Source: Gnetum montanum (Eukaryota; Streptophyta; Gnetopsida; Gnetales; Gnetaceae). From it: a stretch of 64,000 nucleotides of DNA. The translations under genes were made by a program, and so were the position numbers. The notes beneath the pieces were generated by a model, which was given only the letters and a program-made list of their open reading frames with translations, ran no database searches and was not told where the DNA came from. Each line of letters starts with the position of its first letter. The stretch's first letter is position 1. Location: contig MNCI01002736.1 in the NCBI GenBank assembly GCA_015680685.1, positions 340,611 to 404,610 of the forward strand, read 5' to 3'. Shown one piece after another: positions 33,783-45,989 of the stretch.

Positions 33783-34975
33783 TTAGCATTGGTGGCCATC
33801 TCCCCCATGACTAAGTTGGAAGGAGGAGATTTGAAATAATGAGTAGGGTTGTCTCTCAATAGAGGTAGTGTTAGTACTAGTCATTTTGGGCTCATGAAAA
33901 GATTTGGTTTGCTGAATGTTGACCAATAATTTCTTATCTGGGGTTCCAGGTTTATAGATCATCATGGCCCCTGAAAACAAAGTTTCATAAATGATATAAG
34001 GTCCTTCCCACAACATTTTAAATTTAGTTCGTTGTGGCACATGTGTGGGATTCTAATAAAAAATCCTATCTCCTGGTTAGTATTTGACTTTTCTAATTCT
34101 TAGGTTATGATGTTGTTTGTTGAAGGCCTTGTGTAGTCCATTGGATGATAGGGCGGCTAATTGGTTTTCATCTAGCAAGTTAAGATTCATTAACCATTCT
34201 TTCTATGCTAGACTGAGGTCAAGGTTAAGGTCACATGTTGTAGATAGTGTACAGAGCTCAGCTTGGATAAGAAGTGTTGGAAGTTTACCATACACTAACT
34301 CATAGGGAAAATAGCTTATAGGGAGTTTCCATGTGGAGCGGTAGGCCCAAAGAGCATCATTTAGTTTGGTGCTCCAATCTCACCTATATTTGCTAATGAT
34401 TCATGTCAAAATTTTCATGATTTCCCTATTGGTGACTTCAGCTTGACCATTCTCTTAAGGGTGATATGGTGTAGTCAGTTTATGCTCAACTCCTAAGCGT
34501 TGCATCAACTTCTGAAAAGTCACACCTATAAAATGTGTACCATTATCAGAAATAAGTGCACGAGGCACATCAAACTTGTTTATGATTTGTTATTGAAAAA
34601 ATCATGTAGCGGTAGATGATGCATAGTTGGTAATAGTGGCTACTTCTGCCCATTTTATAAAGTAATCAATAGCCACAACAATGTATGTTTTTCCATTGGA
34701 CATCAATGTAATAGGCCCCATAAAATCAATTCCCCATATGTTGAAGGGTTCTAAGGGTTGAATCCATTGTTGTGGATCCTCCATTCTAGTAGTCATTCCC
34801 CCATCATGCTGGTAGTGCTCACAAGATTGGACAAAATGATGGGCATCCTGAAATAATGTAGGCCAATAATATCCTACAAGCAAGCTTTTAATGGCTATTT
34901 GTCTCCTAGCATAATGACCCCCACAAGGTCCCTCATGAGCATCTTTAAAAACTTGCAACTAATTTGTGTCAAGAA
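33783..34975 (-). pseudogene. integrase of Athila-like element
   Basis: Minus-strand frames give the zinc-binding start (HEGPCGGHYARR, later SCEHYQHDGG with the last Cys changed), the catalytic core (FNIWGIDFMGPI, then ISDNGTHF-type text near 34530) and the C-terminal GPY/F module (KFKMLWEGPYIIYETLFSGA at 33783-34040). These are the standard Ty3 integrase parts in order, but spread over frames with stops. It ends HGGDGHQC and stop at 33783. Confidence 0.88.
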
Positions 34976-35089
34976 CACACCATTGGACCAAGCCATCAGA
35001 ACACACCTTGTAAAGGTGTTTGTTGATTTCCATGAAATTTTTGACTTGGTGGAGAAACTATTGTTTCTTTCTAACGTCTAGTCCTTTTC

Positions 35090-35450
35090 TTATGTAAGAA
35101 GATAAGTAAGAATGCTACTATACCAATTTGTATCTATGGGTGACTGACTGTTTATTACACTTGCAAAGAGGAGTTCATTAGGGAAGCAATCAAAAATTGG
35201 GTATTTTTCCTCTTTTTTGTCCCATTGCAACCAAGATAAATGATCGACAATAACATTCTCGGTGCCTTTACGATCTACTATCATGAGATCAAACTCTTGC
35301 AAGATCACAAGCCATCGTATGATGTGAGGGCTCACCATTAGTTTATTCATAAGGAATTGAATTGCACTATGATCTATGTGTATAAATACCTTATAGCCTA
35401 ATACAAAGTGCTTAAATTTCTCTAGTGCAAACACCATGGCCATTAGCTCT
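35090..35450 (-). pseudogene. RNase H of Athila-like element
   Basis: An open piece of 117 codons reads MAMVFALEKFKHFVLGYKVF, then HIDHSAIQFLMNK and later IVDHLS. These match the RNase H domain of Ty3 elements (ATEKELLA.VFA..KFR.YL.G, TDH.AL..L, VAD.LSR). Upstream it joins RT at about 35450; downstream it runs to integrase. Confidence 0.88.
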
Positions 35451-36960
35451 TTTTCTGTAGTGGTATAGCTAAGTTGTGCACTAGCAATTCTTTGACTTGC
35501 ATAGTGGATGTAATAGGGATGTTTTTGGTCATCTAACTATGTAAGTACAACTCCTAAAGCAAAATTGAACATGTTAGTCATTATATGGAATGATCTGAAC
35601 TAGTTAGGAACTTGTAGAATGGGCATTTCTACGAGCTTCTGCTTCAAGGTTTGGAAAGCTAACTCACATACCTTGGTCAATTCAAAGGGTACGTCCTTTT
35701 TCATTAATTCTACCAGTAGTTTTACAATCTTCAAAAATTTCTCGATGAACCATCTATAATAGCTAGTATGTCCAAAAAATGATTAGACATCTTTTACAGT
35801 TTTAAGTTGACAAGTGATTCCTTGGATGACTTTAATTTTTTTAGGATCTATCTCTATCCTTGTTTGTGAAATTTTATGCCCTAATACAATGCCTTCTTGG
35901 ACCATTAAGTGGTTTTTTTGCCAATTGAGCCTTAGGTTGGTTTCAACACATTATTTCAGCACTTTCTCTAATCGGTCCAATGCTTGTTCAAAGTCCACTC
36001 CACAGGTGGAGAAATTATCCATAAAAACCTCCACACCATTCCTTATTTACTATTGAAATATACTAAGAACCAAATGTTGAAATGTTGCTAGAGCATTGCA
36101 CAAGCCAAACGACATCTACTTGTATGCAAATGTCCCCCAAGGACTTGTGAATGTAGTCTTGGCTTGGTCTTCTAGTGCTATTTAGATTTTATTGTACCTA
36201 CTATAAGCATCCAAAAAACTATAATAACAATGCCTTGCAATGGTATCTAAGACTTGGTCAAGGAATGACAATGAAAAATGATCTTTAAATGTTGCCATGT
36301 TTAGTAGTCTAAAGTCTATACACATCCTCCATTTACCATGTTTTTAGGCATAATAACTAATGGACTAACCCATTCATTATTAGGAATGCGATAGATGAAC
36401 CTAGCCTTCAAAAGTTGTTCAATTTCTTCCTTAATTACTTTCTTAAGCTTTGGGCTCAGTTGTCTTTATGGTTATCATTGAGGCTTCATAGAGGGTTCAG
36501 TGTAAATTCTATGTTAGCATATCCTAGGATATATTTTGGTTATTTTGAGATATGAACAAGCAAAGGATTTTGACCATTTATTTACCATCTTTAGCAGTCT
36601 TTTCTTTTGTTGAGGAGTAAGCTAAGCATTAATGATTATCGATTTTCCATTCTTGAGAAATGGATACTCCATACCGGTGGGCAATAGTTTTAATTCAAGG
36701 GGCTCCTACTTAAACTCATCAGGAATTTCCAACCTCAGTTGATATCTTCAGTGTCAGTACTTGGAAGTTGGCGATGGACTTTCTCTAATGCATCTATGCT
36801 ATCGATATAGGCACAAATCAAGCTCTTAGTTGGTTCCATGCATAAAGTTGAATTACTCTCTAGGTTAGTTGTCAACCACTGGGTGCCTTCCTGTCTTGTG
36901 ATTGCTGCATATAAACATCTTTGTATGTCAGATACTTGTGCACATTGGTTGCATGTAGGT
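35450..36960 (-). pseudogene. reverse transcriptase of Athila-like element
   Basis: Minus-strand text in several frames includes DQAKTTFTSPWGTFAY, MSFGLCNALATFQ and VFMDNFSTCGVDFEQALDRL, the order expected in Ty3 RT. The catalytic Asp-Asp pair of the family's YMDDF motif is Asp-Asn here. RT tether and thumb follow (near 35700-35990). The 5' part (36350-36960) carries the pre-RT linker. Many stops are present. Confidence 0.85.
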
Positions 36961-36964
36961 AATG

Positions 36965-37520
36965 TTGAGCGTTGTACAAACTAGGACTTCTGCACGCAGT
37001 TGCACCCTGTGTAACTATATGCAATGCATGGAAATTTCTTCTTCTCGATCTTTCCAAATGCATTTTCTTTTGATATCTCTAGGGAAAGATCATGTATTCC
37101 TAGGCATGCATCAATTGTACTTAGCCATGCTCTTTCTATTATGATTGGGAAGTCCCCCTTGCAGTTGTTGACTTGGATCACTAGGAAGGAAATCAGCTGG
37201 ATACAACCACCCACAACAGTGGTGACAATGTCCTCTACTAGTTCCAATGGAATAGTGATGGACTGATCGATCAACTCTAAACGAATGTTACTCTTCTTTA
37301 GTAGAGGTAGGTTCCAGGCTTTATATTTTTCCTAGGAAATTAAATTAACACTAGAACTTGAATCCAAAAGAGCTTTACAAGGCTCGTTTCTAGTGATTTG
37401 CAAATAAATAAGAGGACTTCCAGGATCAAAGAATTTCCTAAGAAGATGACCATATTTAATCCAATCAGTGCTAGCATGAGTTAACATGACAGTGTGCGTT
37501 GAGTGTAGTTGTTGATTCAA
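36965..37520 (-). pseudogene. protease of Athila-like element, DSG changed
   Basis: The open piece 36981-37274 has IDQSITIPLELVEDIVTTVV and AWLSTIDACLGIHDLSLEI. The active-site segment just upstream (37332-37520) reads CKALLDSSSSVNLIS, where the 1-415 copy has DSGSS, so the conserved Gly is Ser. Frame changes separate the pieces. Confidence 0.85.
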
Positions 37521-39959
37521 AGAAAGCTTTGAAGATTCAAACGATGATGAGACATTTGGATAATTAGTCGCTTGTGGTTATAAGGACTTGGTTGGGTTGT
37601 TGGTTCTAAAAAAAGGTCTCTTCTTTGATTGGTTGTTCGAACCAATAGTAGGTTGAAGATTGAGAACCCTTGTAGCATTATGTTGCTGCAGCTGGGTAGG
37701 AAGGTCACCCTGCATAGTTGGAGCAAGTGGTAATGGAGTTGAGAGTGGAAGAGATGAAGATAGATGAGAAGGGTAGTATGTATGTGGAGCATCACCCCTA
37801 GAAGAAGAAGAAGTCCTATAGTACTCGGGGGTCTGGTAGTGAGGTTGAGAAGCATTGTGACTAGTAGAGTCATGTGGATAAATCAGTTGCTAAACGTAAT
37901 ACCTGTATGGATCAGGTTAATGGTAAGGATACTGTTGACGTGGTAGTGGCATCCCCCATGATTATGGGTGTTTCCACTATTGATACTGTTCATTTGGTTG
38001 TGGTGGAGCTCCACTTGGATAATATGTCAAGGATTGTTGGAACTACCTTGGGTTACCTTGAGGATAAGGTAACCTTCTGGGTGTTTTTGTCTGTTTAATC
38101 ATGGGTTTAGTGCATACACCCCATAATCTTGCAAATGTGACACTACTGGGAAACATCCCTTAGGATGGTCATATTGGAAAATCTCACATCTGCCATCATT
38201 GTTCGTGTCTGAATCCACAACCTCTTCAACAATGGAAACCTTGCCCTTATCCTTGTTATGTGCATACTCAGCTTTTTTTTTCCCTTCTCTCTTGGTCACT
38301 ACTTTGTTCTCTAGACTCCTCCACTATTTTTAGGACAGTTTGGAATTTGTTGTTTAGGGAGTTCCACATTTGATCCACCTTTGCCAATATTTCTGATGCA
38401 AATTTTTGAATGGGAAAAGTATTTCTATTCACCATCTCTTTAAGTGGTGACTCTTCTTCCTCTTAGAAAAATATAACTTCCTTCTTTCGAAGTGAAGGAT
38501 CTCTGTTGTACTCCTCTACACTTTCTCTTTTTCTCAACTCATTTTCCTTCTTGGTGACTTGCTACAAAAATCTTTGTATTTGATGGGCTCTGAGCTTAGA
38601 TAGCCTTCCTTGGGCATAAGTCCCAAGGGTTCTTCATGTTTCGTACCTAAGCCCATCTACGAGATGGCGTAGTTGTTCCTTTTGCAAGTAACCATGGCTA
38701 GGGAAAAAATATAATAATGAATAATATCAGCCAATGGTAGCATCCAAGGGTTTGTGTCCTCCTTGTTTTCATCCTTGGATTTTCTTACACAGGTTGGACA
38801 CTCAGGAGTACATTTGATTCTTATTGTTGAATAGCTCCAACATGGTACTCCATTGATGAATGGATTCCAATTCTAAGGACTGGTACTAGCTTTTTGCTTC
38901 CTTGATCAGTGTCCATGGAAACAAATTTAGCTTTTGTCACTCATTTTCTATATTCTACAAGGCACATGTGTCGTAGAATGCTTGTAAATGGTTTTGAGGA
39001 TCAGCATTGTATCCCCCTTCAAATCATGGGATGTTATTCATGTCTAGTATTTTGATCTTACTATCTTTTTGGTACCTTGTTGGAATCCTAATAGCCTCTA
39101 CTATATTTAAGATACTTCAGGTGGTGAGTAGGGGTTCATCATGATCATGATGCCTATGGTGTCTATGATGTCTATGCTATTCCCTACTCTTCCTTTGTTT
39201 GTGATGTGTCTCTTTGGAATGCCCTTGCCCTCTGTGCCTATGTTTAGATCCTGAAGGAGAGGAGGAAGAAGATGATAAAGGTGAAGAGGAAGGAGGACTA
39301 GCATCATGTTGGCGCCTACCACATTCTCTCCAGTGGTTGTGGCCTTGCTCACGGTTACGATCATGGTGTTCATCATTATCATGTGTTCATGTTCCTCTTT
39401 CAGACCCTTTATGTCCATTGGTACTAGAACCTAGGTTATGAATAGTTGAGTGAAGATTCTGATACTGAACTTCTTGATTGAAGTCAAAGAGAGGAACATC
39501 ATTTTGTGGAAAACCTCCTGAGACATGTTCACAACCGTCATTTTTACCTAGGACAGACGGGACATCTTGAGACGACTTCCCCTTCATGGATTCATAATGT
39601 CTCTCCTATTGTCGATCCCTTTGGCATTGTGCCTCCGTGGCTCAATAATCTCTCGAATCTTGTTCATGCATAATGTACTCTGACTGTAAGTGCTGCATAC
39701 CAATTTATGTGAGAGCACAAAGAAGCATGCCCAAGATTGAGCGATCGGGAGGTAACACTATGTTACCTTCTAAATCATGTCATTGCAACTATTGATCCTA
39801 GTGGAGGATAAAGGTAAAGTTGGGTACATACTCATTAGGATGAGCATATACCAAGCAAAACTATTGGGGCACTGGCGAATCATCTTGTGCACCTTGCCTC
39901 TGATTATTCATGGTATCAGACCTAGTTAATAAAGCACTCTCATAAGAAAAAGGAGACAT
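37500..39959 (-). pseudogene. gag of Athila-like element
   Basis: The likely start is MSPFSYESALLTRSDTMNNQ at 39959, about 118 bases after the primer site. The N-terminal third is hydrophilic, with a His/Arg-rich block (HRHHRHHRHHDHDEP near 39140). The core near 38880-39040 reads NHLQAFYDTC and then gag helices; the motif HLVDGLRYETRRTLGTYAQG-type text lies near 38650. A lysine-rich part with CEIFQYDHPKGC (38099-38299) and a proline/tyrosine-rich tail follow. Many stops and shifts. Confidence 0.82.
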
Positions 39960-40076
39960 GAATGATTACTTAGTGTGTGGTACTCTTTTCCAGTGATTGT
40001 AAGATAGTTAACCTTGAGGATTCATTCCAATGATGGAAGGACTTACTAACTTCTAATCAGTGCACAAACAACAAAA

Positions 40077-40095
40077 TCCTTGGCAACAATGCCAA
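40077..40095 (-). other. primer binding site, tRNA-Asp type
   Basis: Minus-strand TTGGCATTGTTGCCAAGGA follows the 5' LTR. Compared with the tRNA-Asp site TGGCGCCGTTGCCGGGGA, most changes are G-to-A or C-to-T. Confidence 0.85.
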
Positions 40096-40938
40096 TGATG
40101 AGTAGCAAGGTACCCCTACACCCAACCATATGAATACAAGCGTTAACACGCGATCTGGTCGAACTTTGAGGATTAAGTGCTTATGCACCTACGTAGAACA
40201 AGGATGAGTTATGTAGTCATTATCTTCCCAAGCTTACTTGTAAGGCACAATTGTATGGTTGAGTAAACTCGAGGTATATGATTTTTTTATGTTTTTTTAA
40301 TATTTTCTATCTTGGTCTCCTAAGTGTGTGAAATGAAAGATTTAATTAACTAATGGATTTCTATAGCTCTAATGTTGATTGAATCCTAACACTAGCATCC
40401 ATTCCTACTCTCCAGACACATCTTGAACTAGTGTAACACTACTAGGATTACCAAATGCTAGTTGTTATTGGGTTACCAAGTGTTCCACGTATGCTCGAAG
40501 TGGTCATGTTGAGTGTACTAATTCATTGCTAATTAATAATTATAAATAAATAACATTGATTAACTAATGAGAGCATCAAATAATAGTAAATAACATTAAA
40601 TGTAATAGTTAAGCTATTCTGAATGTTGCAAGGTCTATCACAAAGTTTGTCTTTATTTTCGGACACAAGGTGTGCTCAGGTACACAATGCTCAAATAAGG
40701 ATCCATTCACTCTATGACTCCTAATGTGGGCACTCAAAAATAATTCTAACTTTGGAAGAGAAAAACTACAAGAGCTCAGCTAAGGGACTAAAAATACTAT
40801 CCAAAACCAAGCACCGCTATCCCTTATTTATAGACAACGAGATAGGTTCCGACATCACATGTTCGATGTTGCTTGGTCGATCTGAAATTGCGTATTTGGG
40901 GTCTAATATTAGGGGGTCCCTTATTTGGTGACTCATAA
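40096..40938 (-). repeat. 5' LTR, 843 bp
   Basis: It begins TGATGAGTAG and ends GACTCATAA, where the last but one base departs from the family's TCA end. TTATTTATAGAC near 40826 is the reverse TATA box. It aligns along its length with 30997-31861. Confidence 0.93.
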
Positions 40939-40943
40939 AGAGT

Positions 40944-41345
40944 CTATTTCAAGGGCTCCACATAGAATATTTCTCATAAAGCTAGTAGAGTTGAAGATCC
41001 AGCTGTAGGAATTGCTAGACAAAGGTCTCATTTGACCTAGTGTGTCACTATGGGATGCACCAATGCTCTTGGTTAAAAAGAAGGATGGGAGTTTGTAGCT
41101 ATGCATAGATTATAGGTAGCTAAACTAGGTGATAGTCAAAAATAAATACCCTTTTCCACACATTGATGACTTGTTTGATAAACTTTAGAAAGCTCATGTA
41201 TTCTCAAAGATTAATCTCAAGTTTGGGTATCATCAAGTGTGGATCTGTGAACATGATGTGTCAAAGATGGAATTCAGAATATGATATGGTCATTATGAGT
41301 TTCTGGTGCTTCCATTTGGGTTGAAAAATGCACCAAAAATTTTCA
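40944..41345 (+). pseudogene. chromovirus reverse transcriptase, 5' part
   Basis: Continues the linker from 30996: frames read ISRAPHR, LLDKGLI, VKKKDGS, NKYPFPHIDDLFDKL, and finally [14 protein letters not shown]-type text. These are the fingers and first palm motifs of chromoviral RT. Homology stops just after the NAP..FM motif, before the catalytic YxDD. Confidence 0.85.
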
Positions 41346-41394
41346 TGGTGTCAAGAACTGAGGTAAAAAATCCCCTCTGATGGACCACTCTTAG
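41346..41394 (+). other. deletion junction in chromovirus pol
   Basis: RT text ends at about 41345 and integrase-upstream text begins at about 41395. The RT catalytic motif and RNase H, normally around 1 kb, are missing. Confidence 0.7.
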
Positions 41395-42728
41395 TGGATA
41401 GTCATGGAGTGTTACGGAGCAATGGATGAGTATGTGTTCTAGAAGCTCTACGATTATAGTTAATGGATGAGGCCCACAGGAGCAAATAGAAAATGCATAT
41501 AGGTACTCAAAAGATGTATTTGAGTTTATGATAGATGTATAGGTGGCTTGGTATGAAGAGGAATGTTGGAGAATTTGTATCTTGATGTTTAATTTTCCAG
41601 CAAGTGGAGATAGAACATTAGAGGCCCAAGGGATATTTGCATTTCCTTGATATTTCTCAATGGAAATGGAATGCCATTAGTATGGATTTCATTATTGGTC
41701 TTTCATAGGCTTGTAGTGGCCATGATGCTATCTTAGTATTTTTTGATTTGTTGGTAAAGTTTACCCATTTCCTTGCTACATGAGCATTGGTGAGTGCGAT
41801 AGAAACTACACATCTCATTCTTGTAGAGACAGTGTGGTTGCATGATGTGCCATGAAGGATTATTAGTGATAGAGATGCTCGATTCATGTGATATTTTTTG
41901 TAGGCATTTCTAAAGGAGATGGATACAAAGTTGAATATGAGTTTGGCATATCATCCACAAACTAATGGTTGAACTAAGGGGTGAATTAGATTCTTGAGGA
42001 CATGTTAAGTGTCGATGCTTTATAGTATAGAGATGGTTGGGATTGGATGCTACCATTAGTTGAATTTGCATATAATAATAGTTATTAGGAGATTTTGTGG
42101 GCAACACCCTATGAGATTTTATATGGTAGGCCATATAGAACACCTTTATGTTGGGATACCATTGAATATTGTCTGCAGGTGAGCATAGATTTGGTGGGAT
42201 AAACTACAAAGTAGGTTCATGAGATTTGAGATAGATTAAGAGCTGCATAGGATAAGTAGGTGGCATATGCTAATTGACGTCGAAGGCCACTAGAGTTTGT
42301 AGTTGGAGATCATGTATTTCTTTGTGTTTGTTCCTTGAAAGGCCTTACTTGATTTGGCTAAAAAGGAAAATTGGCTCCTAGGTACATTGGTCCTTTTCAG
42401 GTGTTATAGAGGATTGGGAGAGTGGCCTATCGAATAGCATTACCTCCTCATTTAGCACATGTACATGATGTATTTTATGTATTTATGCTACGACATTATG
42501 TGCCTGATGAACACCATGTGATACAACTACAATTTGATGTTAGTTATGTTGAGCAACTAGTAGAGATTGTTGATCATATGTTGTGATAGCCACACAGTAA
42601 ATTTGTGCCTATGGTCAAGGTTTTATGGAGTAGACATAGTGCTTTAGAGGCTACTTGGGAGGTGGAGACTGAAATATGCACAACTCATCTTGAGATCTTC
42701 TCGGAGGAATATTCTCAAGGAGGGGAGA
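41395..42728 (+). pseudogene. chromovirus integrase with chromodomain-like tail
   Basis: Frames give LMDEAHRSK, MYRWLGMKRNVGEFVS, FQQVEIEH and SQWKWNAISMDFIIGLS, the zinc-binding and core start of a Tekay/Del integrase. Then ISDRDARF, YHPQTNG, LPLVEFAYNNSY and LYGRPYRTPLCW follow, and LAPRYIGPFQVL of the GPY/F module. The C-terminal open piece (42605-42835) reads KVLWSRHSALEATWEVETEI, the chromodomain-like end of this lineage (LWR.H..EEATWE.E). Many stops interrupt it. Chromodomains of this group target heterochromatin (family knowledge). Confidence 0.88.
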
Positions 42729-42729
42729 G
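42717..42729 (+). other. polypurine tract
   Basis: AAGGAGGGGAGAG lies directly before the 3' LTR start TGTTACATCCC. Confidence 0.85.
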
Positions 42730-44281
42730 TGTTACATCCCATGGTTTTAGTTTTTTTAAAAATGAAAAAGCGGGTGGCAGGTGTTACACATGCCATGTGG
42801 AAAGGGAAAGCACCTTGTATGGTATTTTTAAATAAATTTTAAAGAATATGATGAAAATTATAGATTATATTATTTCTTTTCCAATAACCCACCATTTCCT
42901 ATCCATAGAAAGTGAGTTTTGGATTTTTGTTTTTCATCTTGAGAGTTTGCGTGAAAAAAAATGAATAAGAGCCCCTTTTTTTGTCAGTTTTCTTTCTTGC
43001 CTTTGTATTTTCCATAATTTTTCTACATTTTGAGCTTTGTGGGTGGATTTTTATTTTATCTAATCCTAGATTTGGCATTACAGTGGTCATATCTATGTGG
43101 GCGTGGAACTTGTTTGAAGCAAAATGAGATCCTGTTGGATTTTTAAGTCTTTGTTGCTTGTTTCAGACTCTCTACGCAACAATTTGAATTGCTGGGTTGT
43201 CTATACCTTTTCCTTGTATTTTTGTGTTGGATTAGTATATATGATCATGCAATGTTGGCATGTGGGATGAATAGTTAAAAGATTAAGCTTAGACATGTTA
43301 TTTTGCATATTTCTCAAAATTGTATGGTTTTGGTTACAAATTGTTTATTAATATTTATGCCATGTATGGTTACAAATACATAAGTTGATGGACCCTAGCA
43401 CTAGTTGGTTAAATAAAAGACTAATAAAAGACATGCAGGCAATGGCTATTTTTGAGTACTAATGGCAACATTTCACATGATACATTGAGTGTGGATATGC
43501 TAGTGACCACATGGGATGCATATATGATAGTGTCGATTTGTGCATCATGGTGGGGATAATGTNGCATATATGATAGTGTCGATTTGTGCATCATGGTGGG
43601 GATAATGTATATTATGATTGGATTATGATTGTATGGGTTGTGGGTTGTGTAACAAATATATGATAGATTATGTGAAATAGTGGTTTTATCTATGATTGTA
43701 TGATAGCAATCTATTCTCTTTGATAACAATTATGCTAGTGTTATGTGTGATATGGTGTGTGTACATGTGTTACTCTTAGCATGCGCAAGACTAACAATTG
43801 ATATAGGCTGAGTTGTATCCTACTCCTCTCCTCCAGTGCAACACTTGTTGATCATCTAGCAGAGAAAGTGTAAAGGCTTTCCACTTAAATTTTATACTAA
43901 CTCTATATGATTATAGGTGGAAGTAGCAGGAGCACAGATAAGCATAGAGAGAGAGAGAGTAGAGGAGGGGAGAATCTTTAGGGATTGGTTAATGTATATT
44001 TCCATGTGTAGTTGTATGAATTATTTACATCTGTATGAAACTGTCTACACTCTTATATATGAGATGATGTTGTTTATGTATTTTTGTATCTTAGAAGAGC
44101 ACTATAGCTTTTTGATTTATGTAGAGACATGTAATTTTATAAATCAAAATATATGTTACTTTTAGTTTGGCAGAGATTTTATGTAGTTAAGTTTGTAGTT
44201 TATCATGCTTCCATTGTGGTATTACTAGTGATCTTAGGCATTACCCTACCCTAGAAAGATGCAATAGGGTAGGGTGTTACA
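42730..44281 (+). repeat. 3' LTR of chromovirus, about 1.55 kb
   Basis: It starts TGTTACATCCC and ends GGGTGTTACA. The right part (from 43380) matches 26960-27800. It contains one assembly duplication at 43563, so the true length is about 46 bases less. Confidence 0.82.
43563..43563. other. assembly joint with 45-base duplication
   Basis: 43518-43562 recurs from 43564 after one 'n'. Confidence 0.85.
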
Positions 44282-45600
44282 CTCTTTCTATACTCAACTC
44301 CCCAATCCAGCACACCCAATTTAGCCTCTCCTACTTCCTCCATAGGTAAGGTTCTTAAACCTTCATCTCATTTGTATCCTACCATGTTTGGGCCAACACC
44401 TATCATAGGGGCACACTAAGCACAATTAGCATCCCAAACAATGCTCCTCTTCTCCTCTCTATCTTTCACCACATAGCCTAGATCTACACAGCCATCACCC
44501 ATTGTCATAACCACTTCTCATTCATTCTCCATGCTAATGGGCCCCATAGTAGGACCCCAAGTGACCCAAGGATCACACACACCGTTCATCCCTTTTGTGT
44601 CACAAGTACCAACATAGACCTCCTTTTCATTATTTACCTAGCTTGCAATGATGATTACCCAACCCCTTTCATCTGTGCCATAACCCATTGCAAGGTCATA
44701 GGCCTCTCAATTTACACCACAACCATTTGTCCAAATGCCAAAACCCACAAGGATTCCCCAAGGGTTGGATTAAGCCTTCTAAATGATCTAGGATCTTACA
44801 AAATAGTTACAGAAGTTCAAAGCTTTAACAAACCAGATAGTCAAGATCATGAATTTCTATCAGGATGATCCTTTTAGTCCTGTTGTCCTATAAATAACTC
44901 TTTCCCAGAGCATCCTCATACCTTAGTTTACTAAGTATAATAATGAGGATGATCCCAACACTCACCTTGCTACTTTCTACTCTGAGGGCCTATTGTTACA
45001 GGCTTGGTCACACCATAATGAGAATTTTTCTTATGCCTCTTACTAGGAAGGCATTAGATTGGTACCGCACATTGCCCTAAGGATCTATATCCTCACTTGA
45101 AGACTTATTATCATAATTTGTGAACCATTTCAAGTAAAACTTGAAACTTGAAACCACCCTGGACCAACTAATGAAGATCAAAGAAGAACCCCTTGAATTG
45201 GTTCATAAGTTCATCCAATAGTGGAATTCTCTACTAAATGAAATTCCTAAATCCATTGTTGAAATCCACCTTTTTTCTATCTTCAAGGAGTGGTCAATGA
45301 CTTTATCAAGTCAAAACTTTACTACTTAGATCCATGGTTACTCAGTTAAGCCGTCTCCTAGACCAAGAACATAGAGGATGCTACCAAGGCTAGCCATAAC
45401 CCTCACTACATGGTGTATGAGAACCAACACACTTGGAAGGATAAGGAGAAGGGAAGGAAAAACTATGTAATCATGTCCATTGTGGCCAAAGACAACAAGA
45501 CCACATAGGGGTCTAAAATGAATCAACTCAAGGCCCCTACGACAAACAACCAACCATCAACATTCAGAGCCTCTACACCAACCTTTTTGGATGCTAATGC
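44282..45600 (+). pseudogene. Tat/Ogre-like gag remnant, second copy
   Basis: It aligns with the split gag at 13860-14367 plus 21640-22100. The core reads LKLETTLDQLMKIKEEP, PLELVHKFIQ and LNEIPKSIVEIHLFSIF, typical of plant Ty3 gag. It starts right after the chromovirus LTR and has many stops. It serves as the empty-site reference for the insertion at 14368: CCTTAGTTTACTAAG at 44931 is uninterrupted. Confidence 0.75.
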
Positions 45601-45989
45601 ACTTCTAGTTGCGTTATTAATTATATTTTTGATCATGTAATTTTATTTATGTTTCATTTACTCATGAAAACATTGATAACAACCATTATTTTTATATATT
45701 TTTCATTGATAATTTTTGGCTTGGGCAATAGGTTTCATCGTGTACTTGATAGTAAATATGTTAGGTTTGGTACACAAGGGATTATTGTCACTATTTTTTA
45801 ACGTTTTTACATTTTTTTGTGTATTTTATTGCCCCTTTATGCTTTTCATTTTCTTGGATGCCTACTACTTTTCTTGTTCATTTTCTTAACATCCATTTTT
45901 TTTTATTAAGAAATGAATTATTTTCCCACAATTTAAATTCTTTATCCTAGTTAGCATGGTGTTATAATAGCCTTATCAAGTCAATGTAT

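Larger units (their letters stand above)
30997..40938 (-). mobile_element. Athila-like Ty3 element, both LTRs, nested in chromovirus
   Basis: A 9.94-kb minus-strand element with 5' LTR 40096-40938, tRNA-Asp primer site 40077-40095, gag from about 39959, protease, RT, RNase H and integrase down to 33783, a non-coding 3' region, and 3' LTR 30997-31861. The target duplication AGAGT is perfect. Stops occur in every domain and the RT motif is altered, so it cannot move by itself. LTR ends are TGATGAG and CTCATCA (CTCATAA at 40932-40938). The LTR pair differs at many sites by eye, mostly transitions, so the insertion is old though younger than its host element. Confidence 0.95.
26681..44281 (+). 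mobile_element. Tekay/Del-type chromovirus, split by a nested element
   Basis: A plus-strand Ty3 element with 5' LTR, iMet-type primer site, gag with zinc knuckle, protease and linker up to 30996, then RT start, integrase with a chromodomain-like tail and 3' LTR from 40944 to 44281. Between the halves lies a minus-strand element (30997-40938). Reading across the insertion after removing one AGAGT copy restores the coding frame through the polyprotein linker. The element also lost part of RT and all RNase H. Stops occur throughout. No matching 5-bp duplication is seen at its own outer ends. Confidence 0.85.

Noticed and set aside
39214-39441. Plus-strand cysteine/leucine-rich open frame
   Set aside because: Reverse of the His/Arg-rich gag N-terminus on the minus strand.
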